A stretch of 32,337 nt of DNA from Leucobacter sp. 7(1) (GTDB lineage: Bacteria; Actinomycetota; Actinomycetes; Actinomycetales; Microbacteriaceae), in contig NZ_FUID01000049.1 in the NCBI RefSeq assembly GCF_900163635.1, positions 1 to 32,337 on the forward strand, given 5' to 3'. Positions 7,649-15,594 of the stretch are shown here, piece after piece. Each line of letters begins with the position of its first letter. Position 1 is the first letter of the stretch. The notes beneath the pieces are model-generated. The model searched no databases, was not told the origin of the DNA, and was given only the letters and a program-made list of their open reading frames with translations. A program made the translations under genes and the position numbers.

Positions 7649-8820
7649 TGGCGAGGCGTGTGACTGTTTGGCGGTTGGATTCCCTTCCGGGCTCTGAAAC
7701 GTTCATCCGAAACCAGCTTGATGCGATGGTCAGGTGGGAGCCCACGCTGCTTGGTTCTCTTCGAGTTTGCTCTCCGCTGTCTCGCGAGGAGGATCCGGTG
7801 GTGTTCACTCGTTCGCTGTGGGATCGCGTGGCGCTCTTCTGGGCGTCGGTCACGGGGCGTTCAAGCCAGATTCGAGAGGCCCTCAGGCAGACTCGGCCAG
7901 ACCTCGTCCATGCGCACTTCGCGAAGGACGCGTGGATGATCCTACGCGCATGCCGGGCCTTGCAGATTCCGCTTGTCGTCACTGTCCATGGATACGATGT
8001 CACGGCGCTCCCGCGCGTTCGTGGTGTCCGGGGCTGCATCAATCGCTGTCGAACCCGGAGGGTGCTCCGCAGCGCCGATGCTGTGGTTGCTGTTTCTGAG
8101 TTCATCCGTGACGAGGCTCTTAGGTGGGGTGCTCCACAGAGAGGAGTACGTGTGCTCCCGATCGGCGTCCCGGTCACTGAGTCCGCCGTTGCTGTCTCTC
8201 GTCCGGTCGATGTGGTGTTCCTGGGTCGATTGGTTCCGAAGAAGGGTGTGAGTGATGCGTTGCAGGCGATCGCCGCTCAACCCGATGCGCAGGCACTTAC
8301 CTGTGAAGTGATCGGAGACGGGCCACTCCGCGCTGATGTTGAAGCGCTTGCGAAGCAACTCGACCTCCAGGTGACCTTCACCGGTTCGCTGTCGCCGGCG
8401 CGAGTGGCGCAACATCTTGCGCGAGCACGCGTCTTGATCGCCCCTTCGCGGTATGCCGCTGACGGTGATGCTGAGGGTTTCGGCATGGTGTTTCTCGAGG
8501 CCGCCCTCGCGGGTGTCCCCGCTGTCGCTTACCGTCACGGGGGTGTGCCGGAGGCGGTCGTCGATGGAGAGACAGGGCTTCTGGTGCGGGAAGGCGACAT
8601 AGCGGCGCTTGCGTCCTCACTACGCGAACTCCTCGCGGACGAAGACCTGCGGGTCGCGATGGGCGAGGCCGCAAGGCAGCGAGTGCGAGAACAGTTCGAT
8701 GTCGCAGTTCGTACACCCCTTCTGGAACGGCTATTCGATGAGGTGACAGCGGTCGCAATAGCGAGAGACCCTGGTGCGCGGAGTCAGCGACCGTCGACGC
8801 AGAACGAAGGTGAATCGTGA
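7648..8820 (+). CDS. Family 4 glycosyltransferase (GT-B fold)
   Basis: This 390-residue cytoplasmic transferase moves a sugar from a nucleotide donor to an acceptor. Signatures are LVHAHFAKDAW and VTVHGYDVT in the N-terminal Rossmann half, GRLVPKKGV at the start of the C-terminal half, and the EGFGMVFLEA donor-binding motif (E-x7-E) followed by GGVPEAVVDGETGLLV. The ATG at 7648 overlaps the flippase TGA. An upstream in-frame start at 7606 lies inside the flippase and was rejected. It resembles colanic acid or exopolysaccharide biosynthesis transferases. Donor and acceptor are unknown; the adjacent GalE points to UDP-Glc/UDP-Gal supply. Confidence 0.9.
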   Translation: MARRVTVWRLDSLPGSETFIRNQLDAMVRWEPTLLGSLRVCSPLSREEDPVVFTRSLWDRVALFWASVTGRSSQIREALRQTRPDLVHAHFAKDAWMILRACRALQIPLVVTVHGYDVTALPRVRGVRGCINRCRTRRVLRSADAVVAVSEFIRDEALRWGAPQRGVRVLPIGVPVTESAVAVSRPVDVVFLGRLVPKKGVSDALQAIAAQPDAQALTCEVIGDGPLRADVEALAKQLDLQVTFTGSLSPARVAQHLARARVLIAPSRYAADGDAEGFGMVFLEAALAGVPAVAYRHGGVPEAVVDGETGLLVREGDIAALASSLRELLADEDLRVAMGEAARQRVREQFDVAVRTPLLERLFDEVTAVAIARDPGARSQRPSTQNEGES

Positions 8821-9836
8821 AGGTGCTCATCACTGGCGGAGCCGGATACATCGGAACCCACACTGCGTTGGTGCTTCTCAGGAACGGGATGGATGTTGTT
8901 GTTGTTGATGATCTATCCTCAGGGAGCGCTGAAGGCATTCGGCGGGTGCAGGATCTCGCAGAGCGACAGCTGCGGCTCGTCGTCGCGGATCTCACCGATG
9001 CCGTCGCTACCGAACTGGCACTCAGCGACGTGGACTTCGACGCGGTCATTCATCTCGCTGGCGTGAAAGCCGTTGGAGAATCTATGCTCCACCCCGTCCG
9101 CTACTTTCGGCAGAATCTCGATTCACTGTTGACGGTGCTCGAGCTCATGCAACGGCGCGGGATCGCGAGGCTGGTGTTCAGTTCGTCGGCCACCGTGTAC
9201 AGCGAACCGCACGCGCCACTCCTCAACGAAGCCCACACCACCGGTACCGGCGCGATGAATCCCTATGCGCGGTCGAAAGCGATGTGCGAGCAGATCATCT
9301 GCGATACGTCTGTGTCCTGGCCGGAGCTTGACGCCACCATCCTTCGCTACTTCAACCCGATCGGCGCCCATCCCAGTGGCTGCATCGGCGATGACCCCCG
9401 CGGCACACCGAACAACCTGCTCCCTTTTCTGACACAAGTTGCCGTCGGAAGGCGCGAAGTTCTCTCTGTGTTCGGAACGGACTACGACACGCCCGATGGC
9501 ACCGCGATTCGCGACTACCTTCACGTTCTCGACGTCGCCGATGGCCACGCTGCTGCCCTCAACGCCACGGAATCGGGCACTCGAATCATCAATCTCGGTT
9601 CGGGGGTGGGAAATAGCGTTCTCGAGGTGATCGCCGCATTCACTCACGCCACCGGGGTCCCAGTGCGATGGGATCCGGCGTCCCGGCGACCCGGCGACGT
9701 AGCACGCCTCGTCGCAGACTCCTCGCGAGCCGAGACACTTCTCGGATGGAGCCCGTCACGAACGCTCGAGGAAGCATGCCGAGACGCGTGGGGGTGGCAA
9801 GCGGCGAACCCTCGGGGCTACGGCAAGATGGATTGA
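8817..9836 (+). CDS. galE: UDP-glucose 4-epimerase
   Basis: This 339-residue extended short-chain dehydrogenase interconverts UDP-glucose and UDP-galactose with bound NAD. It has the nucleotide motif GGAGYIGTH (7-15), VFSSSATVY (120-128) with the catalytic Ser, YARSK (Tyr150, Lys154), and the GalE-typical RYFNPIGAHPSG and GTAIRDYLHVLDVADGH. The GTG start overlaps the GT4 stop by 4 bp. It ends 33 bp before the convergent CopC-CopD gene. It probably supplies UDP-galactose for the cluster's glycosyltransferases. A housekeeping galE may exist elsewhere in the genome, in which case this copy is dedicated. Confidence 0.95.
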   Translation: MKVLITGGAGYIGTHTALVLLRNGMDVVVVDDLSSGSAEGIRRVQDLAERQLRLVVADLTDAVATELALSDVDFDAVIHLAGVKAVGESMLHPVRYFRQNLDSLLTVLELMQRRGIARLVFSSSATVYSEPHAPLLNEAHTTGTGAMNPYARSKAMCEQIICDTSVSWPELDATILRYFNPIGAHPSGCIGDDPRGTPNNLLPFLTQVAVGRREVLSVFGTDYDTPDGTAIRDYLHVLDVADGHAAALNATESGTRIINLGSGVGNSVLEVIAAFTHATGVPVRWDPASRRPGDVARLVADSSRAETLLGWSPSRTLEEACRDAWGWQAANPRGYGKMD

Positions 9837-9869
9837 CGAACGCCCGTAGCGCTGGGGCTGACCTAGAGA

Positions 9870-11591
9870 CTAGTTGACTGTGATAGGTATCGTGACGATC
9901 GGCTCAGCGAAGGTGGATACGCGGGCGAGTACCTGTATCTCCCATTCACCCGCGACGGGCATGTCCAGGTGCGCGGAGTATTCACCGGTTTCAGGATCGA
10001 GTTCGGCTACAGACTGGAATGGCCCGAGGTCGTGCTCGGGTTGAGTGGTGCGAATAGTCACCTCGTCGGGGCCGACTGGTTCGCCATCGTACTCGAGCGT
10101 GAAGGTGATCTCGTTCTCCCCGATCAGTGCTGGTTCGAGTTCACCCTGCAGTGCAAGTCCTTGAGCGGCCGCGTCGATGGTGACGGTCTGTGCGGTCGCC
10201 ACTGCGCTCGCGCCTGAGGCGCCGTGGTGCTCGTGCGTAGGACTGAGGTTGGTGAGGAAGCCGGTGAGGAGCAGAACCGCGATGAGGAGCGCGGCTTCGT
10301 AACTGAGGGTTCGCGTCAGGATCTGCCATTGCATGCGAGCGGTCGGTCGTGACGCGATGCGTGGGAGGAGTCGGGTCCGGTTGTAGAAGGCGATCACGAT
10401 GACAGGAATGACGATCCCGATCTTAAGCAGGAGGGTCAGGCCGTAACTCGTGGTGATGAGAGCGTCGAAGCTTCCGACGATCATGACGCCCATGACGGTT
10501 CCGCTGACGGCGAGGATGACCACGCTCCAGACCGCCACGCGAGAAAACCTCTGCACGACCTTCACAGCAAGTGCCGGCGCGGTGCCTGCCTCCGGGGTGT
10601 TGGTTACTCGAGTGGCTGCAAGGAACAAGAGAAGACCGAGGACTCCTCCGGTCCAGAAGGAGCCGGCGAGAAGGTGTCCGAGGTCGGCGGCGATGATGAG
10701 AGCTCGCGGTTCCATCAGCTGGGTGTGTCCCACGAGCACGGGCGCAGCCAGAACGAGAAGCGGCAGCAGCGCGGCAAGCAAACGAGTCCCTCTGTGCTTC
10801 TGCTGCCGCGTCCACAACACTGCAGCACCAGTGAGCCCCACGCATACGATGATGGCCGCAGCCACTGGGGCCCAGAAGACACCAGTCCACCAGGCTGACG
10901 GATTGACCACCGCGGGCAGTGATTCTCCGGTCACGTTGAGTGCTGACGCGGGAATGAGGAGCAGTGATGCAATTGCCGCTGCTACGCCGATCAGTCGCAG
11001 GATGTTCCTGGATCGTCGGTCTGGCGGCATGGTACTGCGCAGCACCACGCGCTCGAACAGCATCAGGCCGGCGAAGATCAGAAGCGTGAGGTATTGCAGT
11101 GCCGTCAGGACGCTAACGGCGAACTGGGTGTCTGGAGGTGTCGCGGTTTCCACGACGGGAGTCGCTGCACCCTCTTCCGGGGTGTCTCCGATGGTGAAGG
11201 TGATCGCGCCGGAGATGGGGTGACCATCGGCGGACACGACCCGATAGCTCAGCGCATACGCTCCGTCCGGTACATCGACGGGGAGAGCCGCGATGATGCT
11301 GGTGTTGCTGACGTGTGCGTCGAGAATGAGGGGGTCGTCATCGCCGGGAAACAGGCGAATGCTGCCGTCAATGAGCTGCACGGGCTCGTTGAACGTCAGC
11401 ACTGCCTCCGCGGGAGCCTGATCGAGCACCGCACCGTTCTCCGGTGTCGTGGACAGCAACTCGGCATGCGCGGACGCCACCTGCGCCCCCGCCAGCGTCA
11501 GCAGCACACCCAGGAGGAGTGCTGTAAGCGCACGGAGGGACAGGGCGAGGCCGCGTCGCGGTGAGCGTTTCCCGGCGATGAGAGTGCTCAC
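9870..11591 (-). CDS. CopC-CopD fusion copper importer (YcnJ-like)
   Basis: This 573-residue protein has a signal peptide ending ...VASA before His42, so the mature N-terminus would be a His that ligates copper as in CopC. The CopC domain (42-~140) contains SADGHPIS with the second conserved His. A CopD membrane domain with about eight helices follows (to ~440). A C-terminal extracytoplasmic FixH/YtkA-like beta domain completes it. In Bacillus, YcnJ is induced by copper starvation and takes up copper. The GTG start overlaps the YcnI-like stop by 4 bp. It is last in the operon DUF5134-like / YcnI / CopCD, whose promoter holds operator 2. Confidence 0.92.
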   Translation of the reverse strand: MSTLIAGKRSPRRGLALSLRALTALLLGVLLTLAGAQVASAHAELLSTTPENGAVLDQAPAEAVLTFNEPVQLIDGSIRLFPGDDDPLILDAHVSNTSIIAALPVDVPDGAYALSYRVVSADGHPISGAITFTIGDTPEEGAATPVVETATPPDTQFAVSVLTALQYLTLLIFAGLMLFERVVLRSTMPPDRRSRNILRLIGVAAAIASLLLIPASALNVTGESLPAVVNPSAWWTGVFWAPVAAAIIVCVGLTGAAVLWTRQQKHRGTRLLAALLPLLVLAAPVLVGHTQLMEPRALIIAADLGHLLAGSFWTGGVLGLLLFLAATRVTNTPEAGTAPALAVKVVQRFSRVAVWSVVILAVSGTVMGVMIVGSFDALITTSYGLTLLLKIGIVIPVIVIAFYNRTRLLPRIASRPTARMQWQILTRTLSYEAALLIAVLLLTGFLTNLSPTHEHHGASGASAVATAQTVTIDAAAQGLALQGELEPALIGENEITFTLEYDGEPVGPDEVTIRTTQPEHDLGPFQSVAELDPETGEYSAHLDMPVAGEWEIQVLARVSTFAEPIVTIPITVN

Positions 11592-12322
11592 GCCTTCTTG
11601 CGCCCCCTCAGCAGCGCGATCACGGCGACGATGAGGCCGATACTGCCGACGGCGAGCGAGGTGATCACGAGCGCTGTCTGATCCGCAGCAGCCGTCGCGG
11701 ATGCCGAATCCTCGTGCGCATCAGCGGAGGCGTCGGTGGCGTCACCGTGACCGTGCGATCCCGCGGCGCTGGCAGCGATGACGTCGACGCCGGGGGCCGG
11801 CGTGTCCAGATCGTGGCCGTCCTGGCCCTCTTCGGGGATCTGCACCCAAGCGGTCTCGCCCTGCTCGCAGGTCTGCACGGTGGGGAAGTACAGAGTGGTC
11901 TCCGCGGCATCCTCGGGGATCTGCAGCGAGAGCTCGAACGCGTCCCGCTGCCCATCGGGAAGCGGCGTCGTTGCTGTGTAGACGACCTGCGCGACGCGTT
12001 CGGTGACTTCGTTGCCGTGGCTGTCGGTGATGGGGGTGTCGAGGTCTTCCATTACCTTCTCGACGGTGTACAGACTGTTGCGGGTGGGGGTGACGGCGTT
12101 GATGCCATCGGGGATCTGGATCGCCACTTTCGTCGTCGCGGCCCCATCACATCCATGCGGAACCCCGAGGGTCAATATCGAGTACGAGCCGGCTTCGACG
12201 GGACCTTCGGCGATGCTGACGTGCGCGTTCGCCGCGGCGGCCCCGCCCAGAATCAATGCAGCAGCGGCCGCGAGGGCTCCGGTTCCGATCAGCAGGGGCC
12301 TCTTGGAGTGCCGTGTGCTCAT
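11588..12322 (-). CDS. ycnI: YcnI-like copper-binding protein (DUF1775)
   Basis: This 244-residue protein has a signal peptide ending AAANA before His, a DUF1775 domain with the mature N-terminal HVS motif that binds Cu(II) in YcnI, and the conserved VPHGCDGAATTKV segment. A His/Asp-rich linker (HGHGDATDASADAHED) follows, then one C-terminal membrane helix and a basic RGRKK tail. The ATG at 12322 has AAAGAGAG upstream; a longer frame to 12823 overlaps the DUF5134-like gene and was rejected. YcnI lies with YcnJ in many Gram-positives and is thought to pass copper at the cell surface. Confidence 0.93.
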   Translation of the reverse strand: MSTRHSKRPLLIGTGALAAAAALILGGAAAANAHVSIAEGPVEAGSYSILTLGVPHGCDGAATTKVAIQIPDGINAVTPTRNSLYTVEKVMEDLDTPITDSHGNEVTERVAQVVYTATTPLPDGQRDAFELSLQIPEDAAETTLYFPTVQTCEQGETAWVQIPEEGQDGHDLDTPAPGVDVIAASAAGSHGHGDATDASADAHEDSASATAAADQTALVITSLAVGSIGLIVAVIALLRGRKKA

Positions 12323-12384
12323 GGTGTCTCTCTTTCTGGTTGACCCGCCGATAGTGCCGGCAGGTTGATTGTGGTGAAGGGCGG

Positions 12385-12975
12385 TTAGCCGGTGATCATC
12401 GGCCAGCACATCGCTGCCATGCCGAAGCTCATGAGCATCCCGGACGCGACATCGCCGGTGTGCCCGAGCCAGTTCGTGCGTCCGCGCAGGCAGCTGATGA
12501 GCTCGACGAGGAAGATGACCCCGGAAGTCACCAGCGCTGCGGTGATGGCAACTCCAGAGCCGGCGGCCCACGGTACAAGCCCGCCGTGGTGGTGGGCAGG
12601 TGTCGTTGCGTCGGCCCCGGAGGGCATCGCGAGGATCATCCATACCATTGCGAGCATCATGACTGCATGTGCCGCTTGATGCCAGGCGCTGTGTCCGCCG
12701 ACGGCGGCCCGAGTGATGCGACGTCGCACTTGGAGGATCGCGATGGCGCCGAACCAGACCGCACCGGCCGAAAAGAACAGTGTCTGCGGGACTGCCGGCA
12801 GGAGAGACCACCACGGCCAGCACATGGCGACCATCACTACACTCATCACCAGGTGCAATACGTTTCCGACGATAAGCAGCAGTTTCCGATCAGCAAAAAG
12901 TCTCACGGTCGCGTACATGGCGGTCGCGGAGAAGGTGAGCGTCAGCGCCCATTGGAGCAGCGGGTCAGACAGCAT
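12385..12975 (-). CDS. DUF5134-like membrane protein
   Basis: About 196 residues with five or more predicted membrane helices. A HSAWHQAAHAVMMLAMVWM helix carries His and Met residues spaced as possible metal ligands, and a loop has AHHHGG. The pattern matches my recollection of DUF5134 proteins from actinobacterial copper loci. The function is unknown; copper transfer across the membrane is plausible. The ATG at 12975 has AAGGTG 6-8 nt upstream; an in-frame GTG at 12984 is the alternative start. It is first in its operon, directly behind operator 2, and 62 bp separate it from ycnI. Confidence 0.75.
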   Translation of the reverse strand: MLSDPLLQWALTLTFSATAMYATVRLFADRKLLLIVGNVLHLVMSVVMVAMCWPWWSLLPAVPQTLFFSAGAVWFGAIAILQVRRRITRAAVGGHSAWHQAAHAVMMLAMVWMILAMPSGADATTPAHHHGGLVPWAAGSGVAITAALVTSGVIFLVELISCLRGRTNWLGHTGDVASGMLMSFGMAAMCWPMITG

Positions 12976-12988
12976 GCCACACACCTTA

Positions 12989-13004
12989 TCTCTACAATAT
13001 GTAG
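12989..13004. promoter_or_regulatory. Operator 2 and promoter of the DUF5134-ycnI-copCD operon
   Basis: The core CTAC-AATAT-GTAG is at 12992-13004 and reads as CTACA-N3-TGTAG. On the minus strand the overlapping hexamer TAGAGA (12994-12989) can serve as an imperfect -10 element about 14 nt before the ATG. It lies 187 bp from operator 3, on the other side of the divergent intergenic region. Confidence 0.7.
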
Positions 13005-13190
13005 TAGCAATGCTAGCGAAGGAAAGTCCCGGAGGTCAAAGCGCCCCGCAAGGCCCCAAGAAATGAGGCCGCCTCTCGCTTCATGTGAATGTGACCCCCA
13101 ACCCAAGTATCCACCCGGCATCGCGTCTCCTCACGCATGCAGGTAGGCAGTGATTTCGCATCGCAAAAGGCAGCGATATTCCACTTAACT

Positions 13191-13206
13191 CTACAAGATG
13201 TAGTAT
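13191..13206 (+). promoter_or_regulatory. Operator 3 and promoter of the duplicated membrane protein
   Basis: The core CTAC-AAGAT-GTAG is at 13191-13203, a perfect CTACA-N3-TGTAG. TAGTAT at 13201-13206 overlaps its right arm as the -10 element. This predicts a start point near 13213 and a 65-nt leader that ends with the Shine-Dalgarno AAAGGAG. The remaining sequence between operators 2 and 3 shows no gene. Confidence 0.72.
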
Positions 13207-13277
13207 TTAGGATAGTGGTGACCTGAGAATGCGCACGTCATCGCTCGTGTCCAGCGCCACGCGATAAAGGAGTCCTC

Positions 13278-14372
13278 ATGTCCGTACTCGGTATCGACCC
13301 TCGTTCAGGACGAGCGTTGCTGTTGACGGGTTATGTAGCAATGGTCGGGATCGGTGCGTCGTATGGGATTGGCGCGATCGCAGAATACGGTTTGCTGATC
13401 CCGCTCGCGGCACCCTTTGGTCTTCTGTGCATTGCTGCGCTGATCTGGCTTGCTCCTAAGGCGCAGTTGATCGCGTGGGCAGCGCTAACCGCATGGCTGC
13501 TCGCTCCGACGTATCTCGGTCAAGGCGACCAAGAGATCGCAGCCCTTGTGGTGATCGTGCTGCTGTGCCTGCTGGGGGTGTTCGTCTCGCCCTGGTTTCT
13601 GGTGGCGGCTTGGGTGCTGCATCCTTTGTGGGACGTGCTGGCGTTTCGGGATCTCCACGGTCACATGGAGGATCTGCCCTGCGCGTGTTGCATCTACGAT
13701 CTGATCATTGGCGCCTATCTCGCCTTCCGTACGTGGCGGGGTCACTTTACGGCTGTCGGGACACCGCAGCCGGTGTCCTGGCGGCAAGGCCTGCGGCGGA
13801 CAGGGATCGCCGTGTGGGTGGGAGTCCTGTTGCTAGTGCAGGTGGTCTTGGTGTGGTTCGGCAGCGGACAGGGCTGGCTTACGCTCGCGGCCGCCGCGGC
13901 AGGGCTCGCTGTGGTGGCTGGTCTGTTCTGGTTGCGTCCGCAGGCCCAGTCCCTGGCGTGGGTGGCGATCACTGCGTGGATGGGGATGACGTATGCGCAT
14001 TCCGGGGCATGGTTCGAGATCCTCGTGTTCATGGGCATCATGCTCGTTGGGATGCTGGGCTATCTCACCTCACCTTGGTGGTTTGTTGTCGCGTGGGGTT
14101 TCCATCTGCTGTGGAACTTTCTTCCGCGCGAAACCGACCACCACGCCGCGCACGCGACGATGGGTCACCTCGGGATCTCCCCGGCGGCATCAGCCACCTA
14201 CGACGTGATCATCTTCGCGTACCTCCTGGTGGCGGTTCTTGCCGGTCGGCTCGGCCATACGCAGCAGGAGCTGATGCACTCTGCCTCTGTGGCGGCACGG
14301 CTTGTGAACGCTGAGCTTCAGAGTGACGTTGTCGGTGGGCGGCGACGTGCCGTCAGGGTGAGCTCGACGTGA
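13278..14372 (+). CDS. Internally duplicated polytopic membrane protein, candidate copper transporter
   Basis: This 364-residue membrane protein is built from two homologous halves (about 12-153 and 176-325). Each half carries the order [W]L.P.AQ..AW.A.TAW, then SPW[F/W]..VAWxxHxLW[D/N], a His-rich loop, IYDLII or TYDVII, and a helix ending RGH/RLGH. Half 1 has His115, HGHMED (127-132) and a PCACC cluster (134-138). Half 2 has His276 and DHHAAHATMGH (287-297). These His, Met and Cys sets look like metal sites. Each half resembles small uncharacterised membrane proteins (possibly DUF6010-type, from memory). Start: ATG with AAAGGAG upstream. Its promoter holds operator 3. Its last 55 bp overlap the convergent PCuAC gene. 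Confidence 0.75.
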   Translation: MSVLGIDPRSGRALLLTGYVAMVGIGASYGIGAIAEYGLLIPLAAPFGLLCIAALIWLAPKAQLIAWAALTAWLLAPTYLGQGDQEIAALVVIVLLCLLGVFVSPWFLVAAWVLHPLWDVLAFRDLHGHMEDLPCACCIYDLIIGAYLAFRTWRGHFTAVGTPQPVSWRQGLRRTGIAVWVGVLLLVQVVLVWFGSGQGWLTLAAAAAGLAVVAGLFWLRPQAQSLAWVAITAWMGMTYAHSGAWFEILVFMGIMLVGMLGYLTSPWWFVVAWGFHLLWNFLPRETDHHAAHATMGHLGISPAASATYDVIIFAYLLVAVLAGRLGHTQQELMHSASVAARLVNAELQSDVVGGRRRAVRVSST

Positions 14373-14689
14373 GCAGTGTTCGTCTCCAAGGCGATCTGCA
14401 CCCGTTCGCCATCGTTGAGGCGGTGATCGAGGCCGATGAGCATACCGTGCAGCCCGCCGGGAGTGAGTGTGATGCTGCCTTGGGCAGGAATAGTGATCCC
14501 GTTTGCGAGCTGGGTCATCTGCTTCCGCCCGTCGTGTTGGATGATGTCATGGAGTTCGACCGCGTTCGCGGCGGGGCTGCGCCCGCCGCGAACGGTGATC
14601 TCTAACTCACTGCTGTTGTGGAGGGTGCCGAAGAAGCCGGTGACGTCATCACGGCCTGCCCTCACCCATCCGTGTTCGAGATGGAGCAT
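14318..14689 (-). CDS. PCu(A)C-type copper chaperone domain protein, no signal peptide
   Basis: This 123-residue protein matches the PCuAC (DUF461) Cu(I) chaperone fold: N-terminal GWVRAG, the ELHDII/His segment, Met near QMTQL, ITIPAQGSITLTPGGLHGMLIGL with the H-x-M pair, and a final beta-strand region. These residues match the usual H...M...H-x-M copper site. Such proteins normally work outside the membrane and deliver copper to cytochrome oxidase, but this frame starts directly at the domain and has no signal peptide. Its frame upstream of the ATG is closed after about 12 codons. The ATG overlaps the SBP stop (TAATG). The 3' end lies antisense to the end of the duplicated membrane protein gene. 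Confidence 0.82.
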   Translation of the reverse strand: MLHLEHGWVRAGRDDVTGFFGTLHNSSELEITVRGGRSPAANAVELHDIIQHDGRKQMTQLANGITIPAQGSITLTPGGLHGMLIGLDHRLNDGERVQIALETNTAHVELTLTARRRPPTTSL

Positions 14690-15594
14690 TAGTGGTCGTG
14701 ACCGTTGTCGGAGCCGTGGTCTTGGTCATCAGTGCCGTGTGATCCGTGATCGCTCTCGCCATGAGCCCCGTGACCGCCGTCGGTGATTTCGTCCAAGGTG
14801 TGGCCTCCCAGTGCTGCGATGACCTTGTCGACGTTGAGGCGGTAGAGAGCGATGACATCGAGGTCTTTCTCTGGATAGTTGACGACGTTGACCTGGATCG
14901 CGTCAGAGTCGGGCAGTACGCGTCCACTGGTCATGTGGATGTTGTCGAGCACGAGCCGAGGCGCAGCTCCGGTGAGGTCTGCGACTTCGCTGACGGTGGG
15001 CTGTGACGGGCCGAAGGAGCGCACGTCATCGGTGATCAGGTCGGCAAGCCAGGTGGTGTACACCTGAGAGACGATTACAGGATCAGCGTGGTCGCCGAGA
15101 GCGGTGTGGATCTCGTCACGGAATTCATCGAGCGCAGTCTTGAACTCAGCAACCCATGCTTCGGCCTCTTCAGTGGTGCCGAACGCCTCGCCGAGGCGGG
15201 TGACTTCAGCGATGACGTTCTCGGGGGCGTTGTCGGCGTTCACGGCGATGAGTTCGGCGTCCGCGTCGGCGGAGTCCGTGAGCGTGGGCACGAAGGATTC
15301 GAAGTCGCTGTAGAGCACGAAGTCAGCTCCGGCGAGCTTCGTCAGGTCGCTCGGGGTCGGGTCGTACTCGGCGGCATGCTGCGCGGAGGGTGGGACGATG
15401 ATGGTGACGTTCTCCGCTCCTGCGGCGGTAGCGAACATACCCTGCCAGGTCGTGGATGCTACCACGGTGACGCTTTCCTCCTGCGTCGGAGCGGTGCCAT
15501 TCGCCCCCGGTGCGGTGGCGCATCCAGTGAGGAGCGCGAGGGTGGCTGTGGTCAGGAGTGCGAGACCGGCGCGGGCTCGGGTGTGGGTTGCCAT
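14689..15594 (-). CDS. Metal ABC transporter substrate-binding lipoprotein (ZnuA-like)
   Basis: This 301-residue lipoprotein has a lipobox LLTGC (Cys25) after a hydrophobic signal. The fold matches the cluster A-I metal-binding proteins: HAAEYDPTPSDL with His73, a long backbone helix around 125-165, and LDNIHMTSG with His220. The second canonical ligand motif (the DPHxW type) is absent. The C-terminal ~30 residues are a His/Asp/Gly tail with about eight His. The ATG at 15594 has GAAAGG upstream; longer in-frame starts lie inside the permease gene. It overlaps the permease by 43 bp. Classic family members carry Zn or Mn. PCuAC next to it and the copper regulon make copper a serious alternative. 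Confidence 0.88.
   Translation of the reverse strand: MATHTRARAGLALLTTATLALLTGCATAPGANGTAPTQEESVTVVASTTWQGMFATAAGAENVTIIVPPSAQHAAEYDPTPSDLTKLAGADFVLYSDFESFVPTLTDSADADAELIAVNADNAPENVIAEVTRLGEAFGTTEEAEAWVAEFKTALDEFRDEIHTALGDHADPVIVSQVYTTWLADLITDDVRSFGPSQPTVSEVADLTGAAPRLVLDNIHMTSGRVLPDSDAIQVNVVNYPEKDLDVIALYRLNVDKVIAALGGHTLDEITDGGHGAHGESDHGSHGTDDQDHGSDNGHDH

Noticed and set aside
12323-12823. Upstream extension of the YcnI frame
   Set aside because: It overlaps the DUF5134-like gene in antiparallel codon shadow; the signal peptide and ribosome binding site fix the start at 12322.
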